Source: JABMOW01 sp964409335 (GTDB taxonomy: Bacteria; Fidelibacterota; Marinisomatia; SCGC-AAA003-L08; JACNLC01). Taken from it: a stretch of DNA of 64,000 bases. Where the stretch lies: positions 1 through 64,000 of the forward strand of contig CAYPCW010000002.1 of the NCBI GenBank assembly GCA_964409335.1. The letters are read 5' to 3'. The notes under the pieces are model-generated. The model saw nothing but the letters and a program-made list of their open reading frames with translations, was not told the origin of the DNA and did no database searches. Shown piece after piece: positions 54,431-63,344 of this stretch (position 1 is its first letter; each line of letters starts with the position of its first letter). The position numbers were made by a program, and so were the translations under genes.

Positions 54431-55948
54431 ATGAACCATTCTGAAATTCAAGACACAGCCGCCGCCAACAATTTCAAAATTTCTTCCCAGGAGATATTGA
54501 ACTATCTGACCGATATTATCGTTCTGTGCGATCCGGAATATACCATCAAGACAAGTAATCGATCGGCAAATGTGATCTATGGCGTGGGAGACTCTGTCGT
54601 CGGGGAGAAATGCTACGAGGTCATTCGGGGTAAGTCCGGTCCTTGCGAAGACTGCCCCTTGCAGGAGTCTATCCGTGACCGGCGATTGATCCCCATCGAA
54701 AACTATGATGAACGGATCGGGAAATACATGGAGGAGAAAACGCATCCGGTCATGGATCCTGAAGGGAAACTGGTGGGATTTGTGTTGGTGGTAAAGAATG
54801 TGACTCATGACAGGGAGATTAAAGACCTCTCTGTTCAGACAAAAAAATTATCCGCCATCGGACGGATCAGCGCCGGCGTCGCTCACGATTTTAATAATTT
54901 ACTCCAGGTCGTCCTGGGACGGGTGAGGCTTCTTGAAAAACTGGTGAAGGATAAAAATATTATTGAACAATTGCGGATCATAGAATCAGCAGCCAATAAC
55001 GGCGCTGCCACCGTAAAAAAAATGCAGGAATTCACCAGAATCAGCAAGGATGATCATTTGCTCCCGGTGAATATCAGCAATTTAATCAAAGATGCCGTTC
55101 AACTCACCAGTCACGAACTTCGGGAATTCAGCGAACGAAACGGAATTCTGGTCCAAATCGTTGAGAATATTGACGATGACCTGTTTATAAAAGGAAACGG
55201 CACCGACCTGCAAAATGCCGTCACCAATATTATTTTTAATGCTGTCGATGCGATGCCTGATGGCGGCGTATTGTTCATCAAATTACATCTCGTTGAAGAC
55301 ACAGTTACGATTTCCTTTATTGATACCGGGATCGGAATGACAGAGGAAACAAAAGAGCGAATATTTGATCCATTTTACTCAACGAAGGGGGTGGAAGGAA
55401 ACGGTCTGGGGATGAGTGAGGTTTATGGGATTGTCAAACGATCCCAGGGTAAAATTTCCGTAATGAGTGAGCAGGGGAAAGGAAGTACCATTCTCATGGA
55501 ATTCCCACAGACATCAGATCGGGATCAACCGGCGGAACAACCGGTGATCGTCCCGAATGGATTATACCGGATTCTCGTCATCGACGATGAACAATTTGTT
55601 CTGAATGTCATTGAGGATTTACTCACCGATCTGGGACACATGGTTTATGGATTCACATCCGCGAAACAAGCGTTGGAAAAATTGCATGAGACAGAATACG
55701 ATCTGGTGATAACCGATTTAGGCATGCAGGAAATGACCGGTAAAGAGGTCGCCGAAAACGTGAAACGATTCTCACCCCAACTGCCAGTGATTCTGTTATC
55801 AGGTTGGGAGGTAAATCTTCAGGAGGACATAGAACTGGGAAGTGTCGTGGATTTCAGTATCACCAAACCCTTTCAAATGGATACTATTCAGCAGACGATT
55901 CATAAAGCCATAACCAAATATCAGGATCGGGAAGACCCTGAATTATAA
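54431..55948 (+). CDS. Hybrid histidine kinase (PAS, kinase, receiver)
   Basis: A 505-residue soluble sensor. A PAS domain (about 20-130) carries Cys61, Cys72 and Cys75 in the pattern CYEVIRGKSGPCEDCPL, which could bind a metal or Fe-S cluster. The kinase domain follows: GVAHDFNNLLQ with phospho-His152, N-box NIIFNAVDAMPDGG, DTGIGM and GNGLGMSEV. A receiver domain (about 380-500) has acidic residues IDDEQ and phospho-Asp429 (DLVITDLGMQEMTG). No membrane segment is seen, so the signal is intracellular. Its receiver would need a phosphotransferase to pass phosphate on, and a candidate lies 2.7 kb upstream. Confidence 0.92.
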   Translation: MNHSEIQDTAAANNFKISSQEILNYLTDIIVLCDPEYTIKTSNRSANVIYGVGDSVVGEKCYEVIRGKSGPCEDCPLQESIRDRRLIPIENYDERIGKYMEEKTHPVMDPEGKLVGFVLVVKNVTHDREIKDLSVQTKKLSAIGRISAGVAHDFNNLLQVVLGRVRLLEKLVKDKNIIEQLRIIESAANNGAATVKKMQEFTRISKDDHLLPVNISNLIKDAVQLTSHELREFSERNGILVQIVENIDDDLFIKGNGTDLQNAVTNIIFNAVDAMPDGGVLFIKLHLVEDTVTISFIDTGIGMTEETKERIFDPFYSTKGVEGNGLGMSEVYGIVKRSQGKISVMSEQGKGSTILMEFPQTSDRDQPAEQPVIVPNGLYRILVIDDEQFVLNVIEDLLTDLGHMVYGFTSAKQALEKLHETEYDLVITDLGMQEMTGKEVAENVKRFSPQLPVILLSGWEVNLQEDIELGSVVDFSITKPFQMDTIQQTIHKAITKYQDREDPEL

Positions 55949-55989
55949 ATTACCCGTTTTGGCGCTCACCATCAGATTAAAACACTACC

Positions 55990-57276
55990 ATGAAAAATAA
56001 TCCCACACCCGAAAAAAAGCGGATATTGGCATTATTCAGCGAACATGTCTCAAAAGGTAAAGCCCGGTTTTTTCAAAAGTACCACATGAACTTTGTCATG
56101 GGTTCCCGTGAAGATGCCGTGATACGGGACATTGACTCAACCCTTCAACTCATCAATTTACATTGCAATGGCGGCGTATTTAATCTGGGACATCGGAATC
56201 CGGAGATCATCGGCGAGTTGAAAGCTGCGTTGGAAGACACCGATATCGGCAATCATCATCTGATGAGCAGGTATCGGGCAGAGCTTGCGGAAAAAATTGC
56301 CAACACCATGCCCGGAGATCTGAATATCACCATCTTTGGTGTCAGTGGCGGGGAAGCGGTGGATCTGGCGATAAAGACAGCCCGGGCGTATACTTCCCGA
56401 AAATCGATTATTTCCATAACCGGCGGTTATCATGGTCATACCGGGCTTGCCCTCTCCACGGGCGATCCGAACTATATAAAGCCATTCGGTTCCAGACTTC
56501 CCGGGTTTATCCAGGTGCCGTTTGAGGATATTGCAGCCCTGCAACAAGCCATTCAATCTGATGCTGCTGCGGCTGTCATCGTGGAAACCGTTCAGGCGAC
56601 CGCGGGTATCCGGATTCCCTCAAAAGCATATCTGCAAATGGTTCGAAAGATCTGCGATCAAAACGGTGTATTATTGATCATGGATGAAATTCAGACCGGC
56701 CTTGGGCGCACCGGGAAATTGTGGGCATTTGAGTATTTCGATATTATCCCGGATATGGTCGTACTGGGGAAAGGACTTTCAGGAGGGATTTATCCCATCT
56801 CGGCAACGGTACTTCGCAAGCCTGTCGGTGCCGTTTTTGACTCTCATCCATTCAGCCATATATCCACTTTTGGCGGCAGTGAATTAGGCTGCAGGGTCGC
56901 CGGCAAAGTCCTGGATATTTCCACCTCACCGGAATTTTTGCGCCATGTCCGTGATCTTGGGGACCGGTTTCGCACGGAACTCAACCGCTTGTGTCAAAAA
57001 TACCCGCGATTTTTTGTGGAAATTCGCCAACTTGGTCTTATGATCGGATTGAAATTGAAAAATCAATCCGCCGGTCCGGCGCTGACAAAGGCCGCATATG
57101 ACCACGGACTGCTGATCGTTTTTGCGAACAATGATCCGTCGGTTTGTCAATTCCTTCCACCCCTGACTCTGAAGACGGATATGATACCGGACATAATATC
57201 CAGACTCGATGCCTCATTGAATTCAGCGAGGAAATGGTCCACGGTACTGGAATTGAAAAGGAAACTAATAATCTGA
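55990..57276 (+). CDS. Class III PLP-dependent aminotransferase
   Basis: A 428-residue enzyme. Class III motifs: LHCNGGVFNLGHRNPEI near the start, GVSGGEAVDLAIKTAR, SITGGYHGHTGLALSTGDP, VETVQATAGIRIPS, LLIMDEIQTGLGRTGKLWAFE and VVLGKGLSGG, where Lys binds PLP. The overall shape is like ornithine/acetylornithine aminotransferases and relatives; the substrate is not obvious from motifs. It is 41 bases after the hybrid kinase and 24 before the DUF6206-like gene, so these may form one unit. Confidence 0.92.
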   Translation: MKNNPTPEKKRILALFSEHVSKGKARFFQKYHMNFVMGSREDAVIRDIDSTLQLINLHCNGGVFNLGHRNPEIIGELKAALEDTDIGNHHLMSRYRAELAEKIANTMPGDLNITIFGVSGGEAVDLAIKTARAYTSRKSIISITGGYHGHTGLALSTGDPNYIKPFGSRLPGFIQVPFEDIAALQQAIQSDAAAAVIVETVQATAGIRIPSKAYLQMVRKICDQNGVLLIMDEIQTGLGRTGKLWAFEYFDIIPDMVVLGKGLSGGIYPISATVLRKPVGAVFDSHPFSHISTFGGSELGCRVAGKVLDISTSPEFLRHVRDLGDRFRTELNRLCQKYPRFFVEIRQLGLMIGLKLKNQSAGPALTKAAYDHGLLIVFANNDPSVCQFLPPLTLKTDMIPDIISRLDASLNSARKWSTVLELKRKLII

Positions 57277-57300
57277 ATTTTCGATTCCCATGGAAGTAAA

Positions 57301-58233
57301 TTGAATCATTCCCCCAACATTCAACAGGTATTGGAATCTTTTGAAAAGCAACTTCTTCCTGCGGAATTTATCAGTGGTTTTTTCGGGGCGTCTGTAATTG
57401 GCTATGGAGAAATTTCATCCGTGCTGGCATTGCAGGATCTACCGGGTCTTGCCCTGAAACGAATGCCCTTATTTACCTCGAGGGATGAGGCTGAACAATA
57501 CATCCTGATTTACCATGACTATTGCCGGTTATTGAAAGAAGCGGGTATAGTCCTGCCCGAAGATTCCACCTTCATTCTTGAAATCCCGGGTCGTCCGGTG
57601 GTGTTATACCTTCAGCAACGGGTGTTTGCCTCAGAAAAATTTGTCCATCATCTAATCCGTCAATGGTCTGAAGATCATATTAGGATTGTGTTCGAACGAA
57701 TTCTCAACCACATTCAGCTCGTCTGGCATTTCTCTGAGAATCGGGCGCCGGGACTTCGGATTGCTTTAGATGCCCAACTGTCCAACTGGGTCGTCGAAGG
57801 CGATGCGGGGAACGGCGTTATTTATTATGTTGATACCAGTACACCTTTGTATCAGGTTGAGGGTAGAGAACAATTAAATCCGGAACTGTTTCTGAAAAGT
57901 GCGATGCCGGGATTGAGATGGGTCATTCGTAAATTCTTTATCACCAATGTGATCAACAGATACTATGATAAACGATCGGTACTCATCGATCTGACTGCAA
58001 ATCTGTATAAAGAACAATGTCCTCATTTAATCCCGATCATGCTTAAATTGGCTAACGGTCTGCCCGGACTTTCTCATACCCCAATATACGCTGATGAGGT
58101 CAAATCATATTATAATGAAGATAGGCGGATCTGGGAAATAGTACAGTTTTCCCGAAAACTCCATCGGTGGGGGGTAACGAAACTAAAAAGAGGGAGATAT
58201 GAATTTATTTTACCAGGAACCATACACCGATAA
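57301..58233 (+). CDS. DUF6206-like protein
   Basis: A 310-residue protein starting with a TTG at 57301 preceded by GGAAG. I match it to the DUF6206 type from the ordered motifs (VIGYGEISSVLAL, LPGLALKRMPLFTS, LSNWVVEGDAGNGVIYYVDTS, FITNVINRYYDKRSVLIDL). Parts recall a kinase-like fold (K in LALKRMP, D in YYVDTS), so it may modify a small molecule, but this is weak. It sits between the aminotransferase and the C69 peptidase; tight spacing suggests a shared pathway. No function is assigned. Confidence 0.6.
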   Translation: MNHSPNIQQVLESFEKQLLPAEFISGFFGASVIGYGEISSVLALQDLPGLALKRMPLFTSRDEAEQYILIYHDYCRLLKEAGIVLPEDSTFILEIPGRPVVLYLQQRVFASEKFVHHLIRQWSEDHIRIVFERILNHIQLVWHFSENRAPGLRIALDAQLSNWVVEGDAGNGVIYYVDTSTPLYQVEGREQLNPELFLKSAMPGLRWVIRKFFITNVINRYYDKRSVLIDLTANLYKEQCPHLIPIMLKLANGLPGLSHTPIYADEVKSYYNEDRRIWEIVQFSRKLHRWGVTKLKRGRYEFILPGTIHR

Positions 58234-58247
58234 TTCCGGAGCATTTG

Positions 58248-59573
58248 ATGTGTGATACATTTGTAGTGCTGCCCGAAAACACCGAAAACGGGTCGATTAT
58301 TTTTGGGAAGAACAGTGACCGGGAGCCAAACGAGGCTCAGTCCGTCGAGACCCATCCGGCGAAAGATTACCCGCCAGGTGAGCCGTTGGAATGTTCATAC
58401 CTGACCATCCCGCAGGTAAACCATACCCATCGCATTCTCATCAGCCGGCCCTTCTGGATGTGGGGTGCGGAAATGGGCGTGAATGAGCATGGGGTAGTCA
58501 TCGGAAATGAGGCTGTTTTTACGCGGATTCCCTGTCATATCAAAACCGGGTTGACGGGCATGGATCTCCTTCGCCTCGCTCTGGAACGTACAGATACCGC
58601 CAGATCGGCAATGAACATGATCACCCATCTGATTGGTGAGTACAACCAGGGCGGCAACTGCGGGTACACCAGTAATTTATTCTACCACAACAGTTTCATA
58701 CTCGCCGACTATTCAGAAGCCTGGATTCTTGAAACGGCAGGTAAATACTGGGCTGCAAAGAAAGTGTCAGGATATCAGGCAATCAGTAACCGCCTGTCTA
58801 TCACGAGGGATTTTGATCTGATCCATCCCGAGGCAATTTCCTATGCGGTCGCCAGAGGTTGGATAAAATCGACAAAAGACTTCAATTTTGCAAAATGTCT
58901 TTCTGAACCCGTGTACACCCGTCTCACCGGGTCCCGCACACGATTGGATACCGCACAATGTTTGCTGAAGGATACTATCGGAAATTTCACAATCAGCACG
59001 GCGATGGCACACCTCCGCAGCCACGGAAGCGACCCATACGATCCCAAAGGACAACCCTTGATGGACAGCATTTGCGCGCACTCTGCAAATCCGGTAACCC
59101 GGCACGCCGCTCAAACCTGTAACTCAATGATCGTGGAGTTAAAAGATGGTTTGATGACCATCTGGACAACGATGACGGCTGCCCCCTGTACATCTGTATA
59201 CAAACCCCTTTGGCTCGAAGCAGTGCCGGATCAGATCCTGAAGGATACGGCTGCCGCACATTTTTCAGGTGATTCACTATGGTGGCGGCATGAAAAACTG
59301 CACCGCGCTATACTGCTTGATTATCGTCGCCGGATCACCCCGGTGATCGACAAGTTCCAGGCCATGGAAAAAAAATGGATGTCCCGGATCAGCCCTTATA
59401 TGTCATCCACCGAAAAAATGACTCTTTCAACGCATGCCATAGAGGAAACCCGGCAGACCACCGGAACACTCACTGAAAAGTTGGAATCGGAACCCAAAAA
59501 ACGATATCCCGGGATCGTGTACCGGTCATATTGGTCCAGGCAAAACAAAGCAGCGGGTCTGTTGATACGGTGA
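58248..59573 (+). CDS. C69-family (secernin-like) Ntn-hydrolase peptidase
   Basis: A 441-residue protein, from the second of two ATGs (58248), so that Cys2 becomes the N-terminal nucleophile after Met removal (MCDTFVVLPEN). Family motifs: IIFGKNSDREPNEAQ, MWGAEMGVNEHGVVIGNEAVF, GMDLLRLALERT and GGNCGYTSNLFYHNSFILAD. C69 enzymes hydrolyse dipeptides or act on small amides; there is no signal peptide. It follows the DUF6206-like gene by about 14 bases, and its stop overlaps the next gene's GTG. Confidence 0.88.
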   Translation: MCDTFVVLPENTENGSIIFGKNSDREPNEAQSVETHPAKDYPPGEPLECSYLTIPQVNHTHRILISRPFWMWGAEMGVNEHGVVIGNEAVFTRIPCHIKTGLTGMDLLRLALERTDTARSAMNMITHLIGEYNQGGNCGYTSNLFYHNSFILADYSEAWILETAGKYWAAKKVSGYQAISNRLSITRDFDLIHPEAISYAVARGWIKSTKDFNFAKCLSEPVYTRLTGSRTRLDTAQCLLKDTIGNFTISTAMAHLRSHGSDPYDPKGQPLMDSICAHSANPVTRHAAQTCNSMIVELKDGLMTIWTTMTAAPCTSVYKPLWLEAVPDQILKDTAAAHFSGDSLWWRHEKLHRAILLDYRRRITPVIDKFQAMEKKWMSRISPYMSSTEKMTLSTHAIEETRQTTGTLTEKLESEPKKRYPGIVYRSYWSRQNKAAGLLIR

Positions 59574-61198
59574 AATGCAGATTCGACAAATTTCTTATCC
59601 TTCTTTCCATACTTTTTTATTCAGCTGATATCGTATTTAATCAGGTCGTCATTACTGAAGTTCTGTTTGATCCGGACTGTCCCCTTTCCAACCAGGAATT
59701 TGTAGAAATCCTCAATCTCGGACCCGATCCTGTGGATATCACCGGTTGGAGGTTGGCGGATAATCATTCAACGGATGATCTTATATCAGATTTTTCATGG
59801 TTGGGCGTCGGTGAATACGGGGTGATCCTCGAACAGGATTATTCCGGATGTTTTGATAGTGTATTTCCCGATGAAGTCAATTTTATTTACGTGGATGATA
59901 ACAGTATCGGAAACGGACTGGGAAATACCACAGACATGGTTCAAATTATAAATGCAGAGGGAGATACGATTTCCATAATGAGTTGGACATCCGGCATTAC
60001 CCACGGGCATTCTCTTGAGAAAGTCGTCCCGGAATATGACAATTTATCCGGAAACTGGAGAGTCAGCATTGCCCCCCTTGGAACACCAGGCAGTGAAAAC
60101 AGTGTCGCATCTCACCTGATCGATATCGGCGTCGATTCTTTATGGATAGCGCCGGAGCATCCGGACGATGGGGAACCATTTGAGATTATGGCATCCATTA
60201 CCAACTTCGGGCTCCTTCCATCTCAGACGCAAATCCGGGTAAATGATGAAACCGCTGCCTTCCTTTGGGTTGACTCGGTACAAACCATCGTGTCTCCGGT
60301 AATAATTACACACCGGGCTTCCGGCGTTCACCCCTTTATTGTCAGTACTCTGACGGAGGAGGATTACGACCCGGGCAACGATTCCCTTTCCATCCAGGTG
60401 ATCGTTTCATATGAGTATGGAGACATGCTCATCAATGAAATCATGTACGATGCGCTGATCGGCCAACCGGAATGGGTAGAGATCGTTAATGTTTCCCAAT
60501 CCGCAATTTCATCCTCAGGATGGCGTATCAATGACCGGGACAACTTCCCTGCGGTGGGAATATCCGCGGCAGCCTCAATCCCTGTATTCGGTTTTGATGT
60601 TGTTTCGAAGGATTCGCTGTTTCCCGGGTCGGCGATTCAAAGCAGTTTTCCGGTGTTGAATAATACGGAGGATCAGGTGTATTTATTCGATCCCTCCGGT
60701 AAGATGATCGACCATGTATTTTATCAATCCTGGTGGGGCGGGGGTGACGGATTCTCCCTTGAACGGATCACTCACTTCCTGGACTCAAATAATCCTGAAA
60801 ACTGGGGAACGTGTGTTTCAGGTTCAGGGTCTACATCCGGATACCAGAATGCGCTTTTCGTGGGTGAGATCATCTCAGAAGGGGTAATCACCGTAACCCC
60901 AAACCCATTTTCCCCGGATGATGATGGATTTGAGGATGAGACGATCATTTCATTTCATGTTCCTTTTACCCAGGCGTATATTCATGCGGTGATATACGAT
61001 GTTCGCGGACGGGAGATCGACACTTTATTTGACCAGACATCTGCAGCCGAAGGAATTTTCAGATGGGACGGAAAAATGACAGACGGTTACCGTTGCAAAA
61101 CAGGTCAGTATATCCTGGTCATGGAGGCGACGAATAGTTTTACGAGATCGGTTTGGAAGGGAAATTCCCGGATCATCATCGCCAGTCATTTGAAATAA
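59570..61198 (+). CDS. Secreted lamin-tail repeat protein with FlgD-like C-terminus
   Basis: A 542-residue protein from a GTG at 59570 that overlaps the C69 stop (GTGA). A signal peptide (about 6-24) is followed by a first LTD domain (VVITEVLFDPDCPLSNQEFVE), a CARDB-like domain (about 200-290), a second LTD (MLINEIMYDALIGQPEWVEI) and a C-terminal FlgD-like Ig domain (ITVTPNPFSPDDDGFEDETI, then YDVRGREIDTLFD and the DGK-x-x-D-G turn). Such proteins sit on the cell surface or are released. The window has no type IX secretion gene. It resembles the LTD part of the CotH protein at 33728. Confidence 0.85.
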   Translation: MKCRFDKFLILLSILFYSADIVFNQVVITEVLFDPDCPLSNQEFVEILNLGPDPVDITGWRLADNHSTDDLISDFSWLGVGEYGVILEQDYSGCFDSVFPDEVNFIYVDDNSIGNGLGNTTDMVQIINAEGDTISIMSWTSGITHGHSLEKVVPEYDNLSGNWRVSIAPLGTPGSENSVASHLIDIGVDSLWIAPEHPDDGEPFEIMASITNFGLLPSQTQIRVNDETAAFLWVDSVQTIVSPVIITHRASGVHPFIVSTLTEEDYDPGNDSLSIQVIVSYEYGDMLINEIMYDALIGQPEWVEIVNVSQSAISSSGWRINDRDNFPAVGISAAASIPVFGFDVVSKDSLFPGSAIQSSFPVLNNTEDQVYLFDPSGKMIDHVFYQSWWGGGDGFSLERITHFLDSNNPENWGTCVSGSGSTSGYQNALFVGEIISEGVITVTPNPFSPDDDGFEDETIISFHVPFTQAYIHAVIYDVRGREIDTLFDQTSAAEGIFRWDGKMTDGYRCKTGQYILVMEATNSFTRSVWKGNSRIIIASHLK

Positions 61199-61225
61199 AA
61201 AAGGGCATCATCGGATGCCTTTTTT
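61197..61225. terminator. Bidirectional terminator between convergent genes
   Basis: GGCATC (61204-61209) pairs with GATGCC (61214-61219) around a 4-base loop, with A-run and T-run flanks extending the stem. It lies between the LTD gene and the outer-membrane-like gene, so it can serve both strands. Confidence 0.8.
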
Positions 61226-61240
61226 GGGTAAACCGAAAAG

Positions 61241-62284
61241 TTATCTGAGCGAAAAGCTGACGCCAAGATTAAAGGCGTCATAATCGCCTTTGTTGTACTC
61301 ACCCTGAAGGGAAAGGAACAATAATTTCATACGCACACCTGCAGTGATTCTGGATTCGTTAATGCCATCCATGGTGAATTGAATAGGCTCATCTTCCGTA
61401 CTTTCCCCGGATTGCCAGATATAATTCACGTCAACGCTGGTGGTTTCAATGCCATATCCGCCATAGACCGTCAGGAATAACAGTTTTTTACTCATCTGTA
61501 TATTGGTGATGGTATTTTCCATGGATATGATATCGCCAATGTCCAGATTGGTCAAATAATATCCGGCTGAAATTCTCGGCAGGATTCCGATATTAAAGGG
61601 AATGAATTGATTCAGTCCGATTTTACCGCCAAACCCCACCATTGAAACCTCCCCGATATTCTCAAGAGTAGTCTTGGGTAGCATGCGGACCATGACATCA
61701 ATATCCAAAGGTAATCCGACGGATACCTGTGGAATAACGGCCTCCATGGTATTGAAGTCAAATCCACCCGGCATGACGAGGGTAAGTTCTGACGCTATTG
61801 GACCGCTGAGTGCCTGGGCATCTGTATGGGGTATCGAAAATTGATCTTCCAATGCACCGGTTACATAATCCTGGTTGGGTGTGAAAGTCTTTGAGTCGGT
61901 GGATCCGAATATGGTGGATACGGTGCGGTCCTGTTGGTAAAGCATGTCGCCATCCAGTTGCAGATTCGAATTAATCCCCCCATAGGTGAACGGAATGTCA
62001 ATCTGATCAGGAATATAAAACTCAAATGTCAGATCCCGGTCCGGTACAGGTACAAACGCAAGGTTTGCGGTGATATCGAATCCGAGAAATTTATGGGTTG
62101 CAGCCGTATAGAATGTGCCTGAATTCAAGGCAGTCCCGAACGACGAAACCAAAGGAAGTGAATATCCGCGGGCATTTTGCTCTCCCATATTTTGAATATT
62201 CGACAATAAATCTTCTGTAAATCCAGGCGTAAAAAGGCTGAAAATCGTTGCAAGTACTAACGATCTTTTAAATCGAATTAACAT
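61241..62284 (-). CDS. Outer-membrane-like protein (DUF6588-type)
   Basis: A 347-residue protein, ATG at 62284 preceded by AGGAGAA. A signal peptide (about 1-23) leads to a barrel-like body with repeated amphipathic strands (GFGGKIGLNQFIPFNIGILP, RISAGYYLTNLDIGDIISM, LLFLTVYGGYGIETTSVDVN) and a C-terminal aromatic/Arg end (SFSLR). The spacing and DIDVMVRMLPKT recall DUF6588 proteins of the FCB group, whose role is not known. The gene stands alone. Confidence 0.65.
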   Translation of the reverse strand: MLIRFKRSLVLATIFSLFTPGFTEDLLSNIQNMGEQNARGYSLPLVSSFGTALNSGTFYTAATHKFLGFDITANLAFVPVPDRDLTFEFYIPDQIDIPFTYGGINSNLQLDGDMLYQQDRTVSTIFGSTDSKTFTPNQDYVTGALEDQFSIPHTDAQALSGPIASELTLVMPGGFDFNTMEAVIPQVSVGLPLDIDVMVRMLPKTTLENIGEVSMVGFGGKIGLNQFIPFNIGILPRISAGYYLTNLDIGDIISMENTITNIQMSKKLLFLTVYGGYGIETTSVDVNYIWQSGESTEDEPIQFTMDGINESRITAGVRMKLLFLSLQGEYNKGDYDAFNLGVSFSLR

Positions 62285-62393
62285 TTTTTCTCCTTCGTTT
62301 TGATGTGTGTATTATTTATCGATTCTAATGCAGAAAATTTATGACTCATATCCGTAATAACTACCAAAAATAAATTTTGGTCTTATCGTTTAC

Positions 62394-63344
62394 ATGAATA
62401 CAAACCAGGATTCTGATCTGAAATTATCACCAGAAGATGTCCTCCGGGATTTCCCCTGGATCATGGAGAAGGACCGCCTGTTTATCGCCTCTGCAGACTA
62501 CGACGGTTTGATCTGTGCCGTGTATTTACACCATGTTTTACAGTGGCGGCTTGCGGGATTCTATGATCTGTCCACTATCTGGATTTCCCATGAGGGTACT
62601 CGAAACCGGGACAAGGTGATATGGGTGGATCTGAATATACTCCCCAGGCAGGGAAAAGCCATCGGCGGGCAGATCATCTCCATTGATGGCGAACTCCCCG
62701 CAGGATTCAGTTCGTCCTGCAATCCCAATATTTTGATGAAATTAACGGCAGGAGATTTTCAAAAAAAATATCCTTTCTCAACGCTGCTCTTTTTATTCTG
62801 GCTGCATCGATATTTACCAACTCTCAATGATTTGTCCCGAATGTTGATCTTAAATAGCGATGCATCGTGGTTGAAATATCAGAATTATCCTGAAAATTCT
62901 AAACGGTGGATGACGATTTTAAGCGAATATTCCTGGGACGTCCTTTTTCACCGGGCTAACTCTGCCCGGTTTGAAAACAATATCTATTCGGGATTGTATC
63001 CGCATCTGAAAGAAACCGGAGCCGGTCTTACCCGGGGGAAACTATCCGGTAAGTTTAAAAATCGGGGTTCCTGCCAGATCCAAATAAATCCGGATTGGGA
63101 CACGGATATCATCTATCGTTTGTTTGCCCTGATCGGCAACGCCACCGGATGGACACCTCCGGGACTGCCCCCATTTGAAAAAGTGATTGAAGGAAATCGC
63201 CACAAAATCAAATTAACCGCCGTTATGAAGGAAGGACTGAATGCATTTTTAAAGGCAAACAAGGTATTTTCTTATGCGATAACATCCCCGGAAACGTTAA
63301 ATTTTACATCATTCGAATCGGTAAAAGGATCCGTGACCCAATAA
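62394..63344 (+). CDS. Unknown protein, resembles a degenerate DHH N-terminal domain
   Basis: A 316-residue soluble protein with no signal peptide. The start has FIASADYDGLICAVYLHHVL (residues about 30-49), like the D-x-D-G strand of DHH/RecJ phosphoesterases, followed by VIWVDLNILP, IISIDGELPAGF and SCNPNILMKL. The DHH triad position would be IDGE, so the His pair that binds metal is missing. The C-terminal half is not recognised. It lies immediately before the pabB-like gene with no gap (TAA then ATG), so it may be co-expressed with folate synthesis. Family identity is inference. Confidence 0.5.
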   Translation: MNTNQDSDLKLSPEDVLRDFPWIMEKDRLFIASADYDGLICAVYLHHVLQWRLAGFYDLSTIWISHEGTRNRDKVIWVDLNILPRQGKAIGGQIISIDGELPAGFSSSCNPNILMKLTAGDFQKKYPFSTLLFLFWLHRYLPTLNDLSRMLILNSDASWLKYQNYPENSKRWMTILSEYSWDVLFHRANSARFENNIYSGLYPHLKETGAGLTRGKLSGKFKNRGSCQIQINPDWDTDIIYRLFALIGNATGWTPPGLPPFEKVIEGNRHKIKLTAVMKEGLNAFLKANKVFSYAITSPETLNFTSFESVKGSVTQ

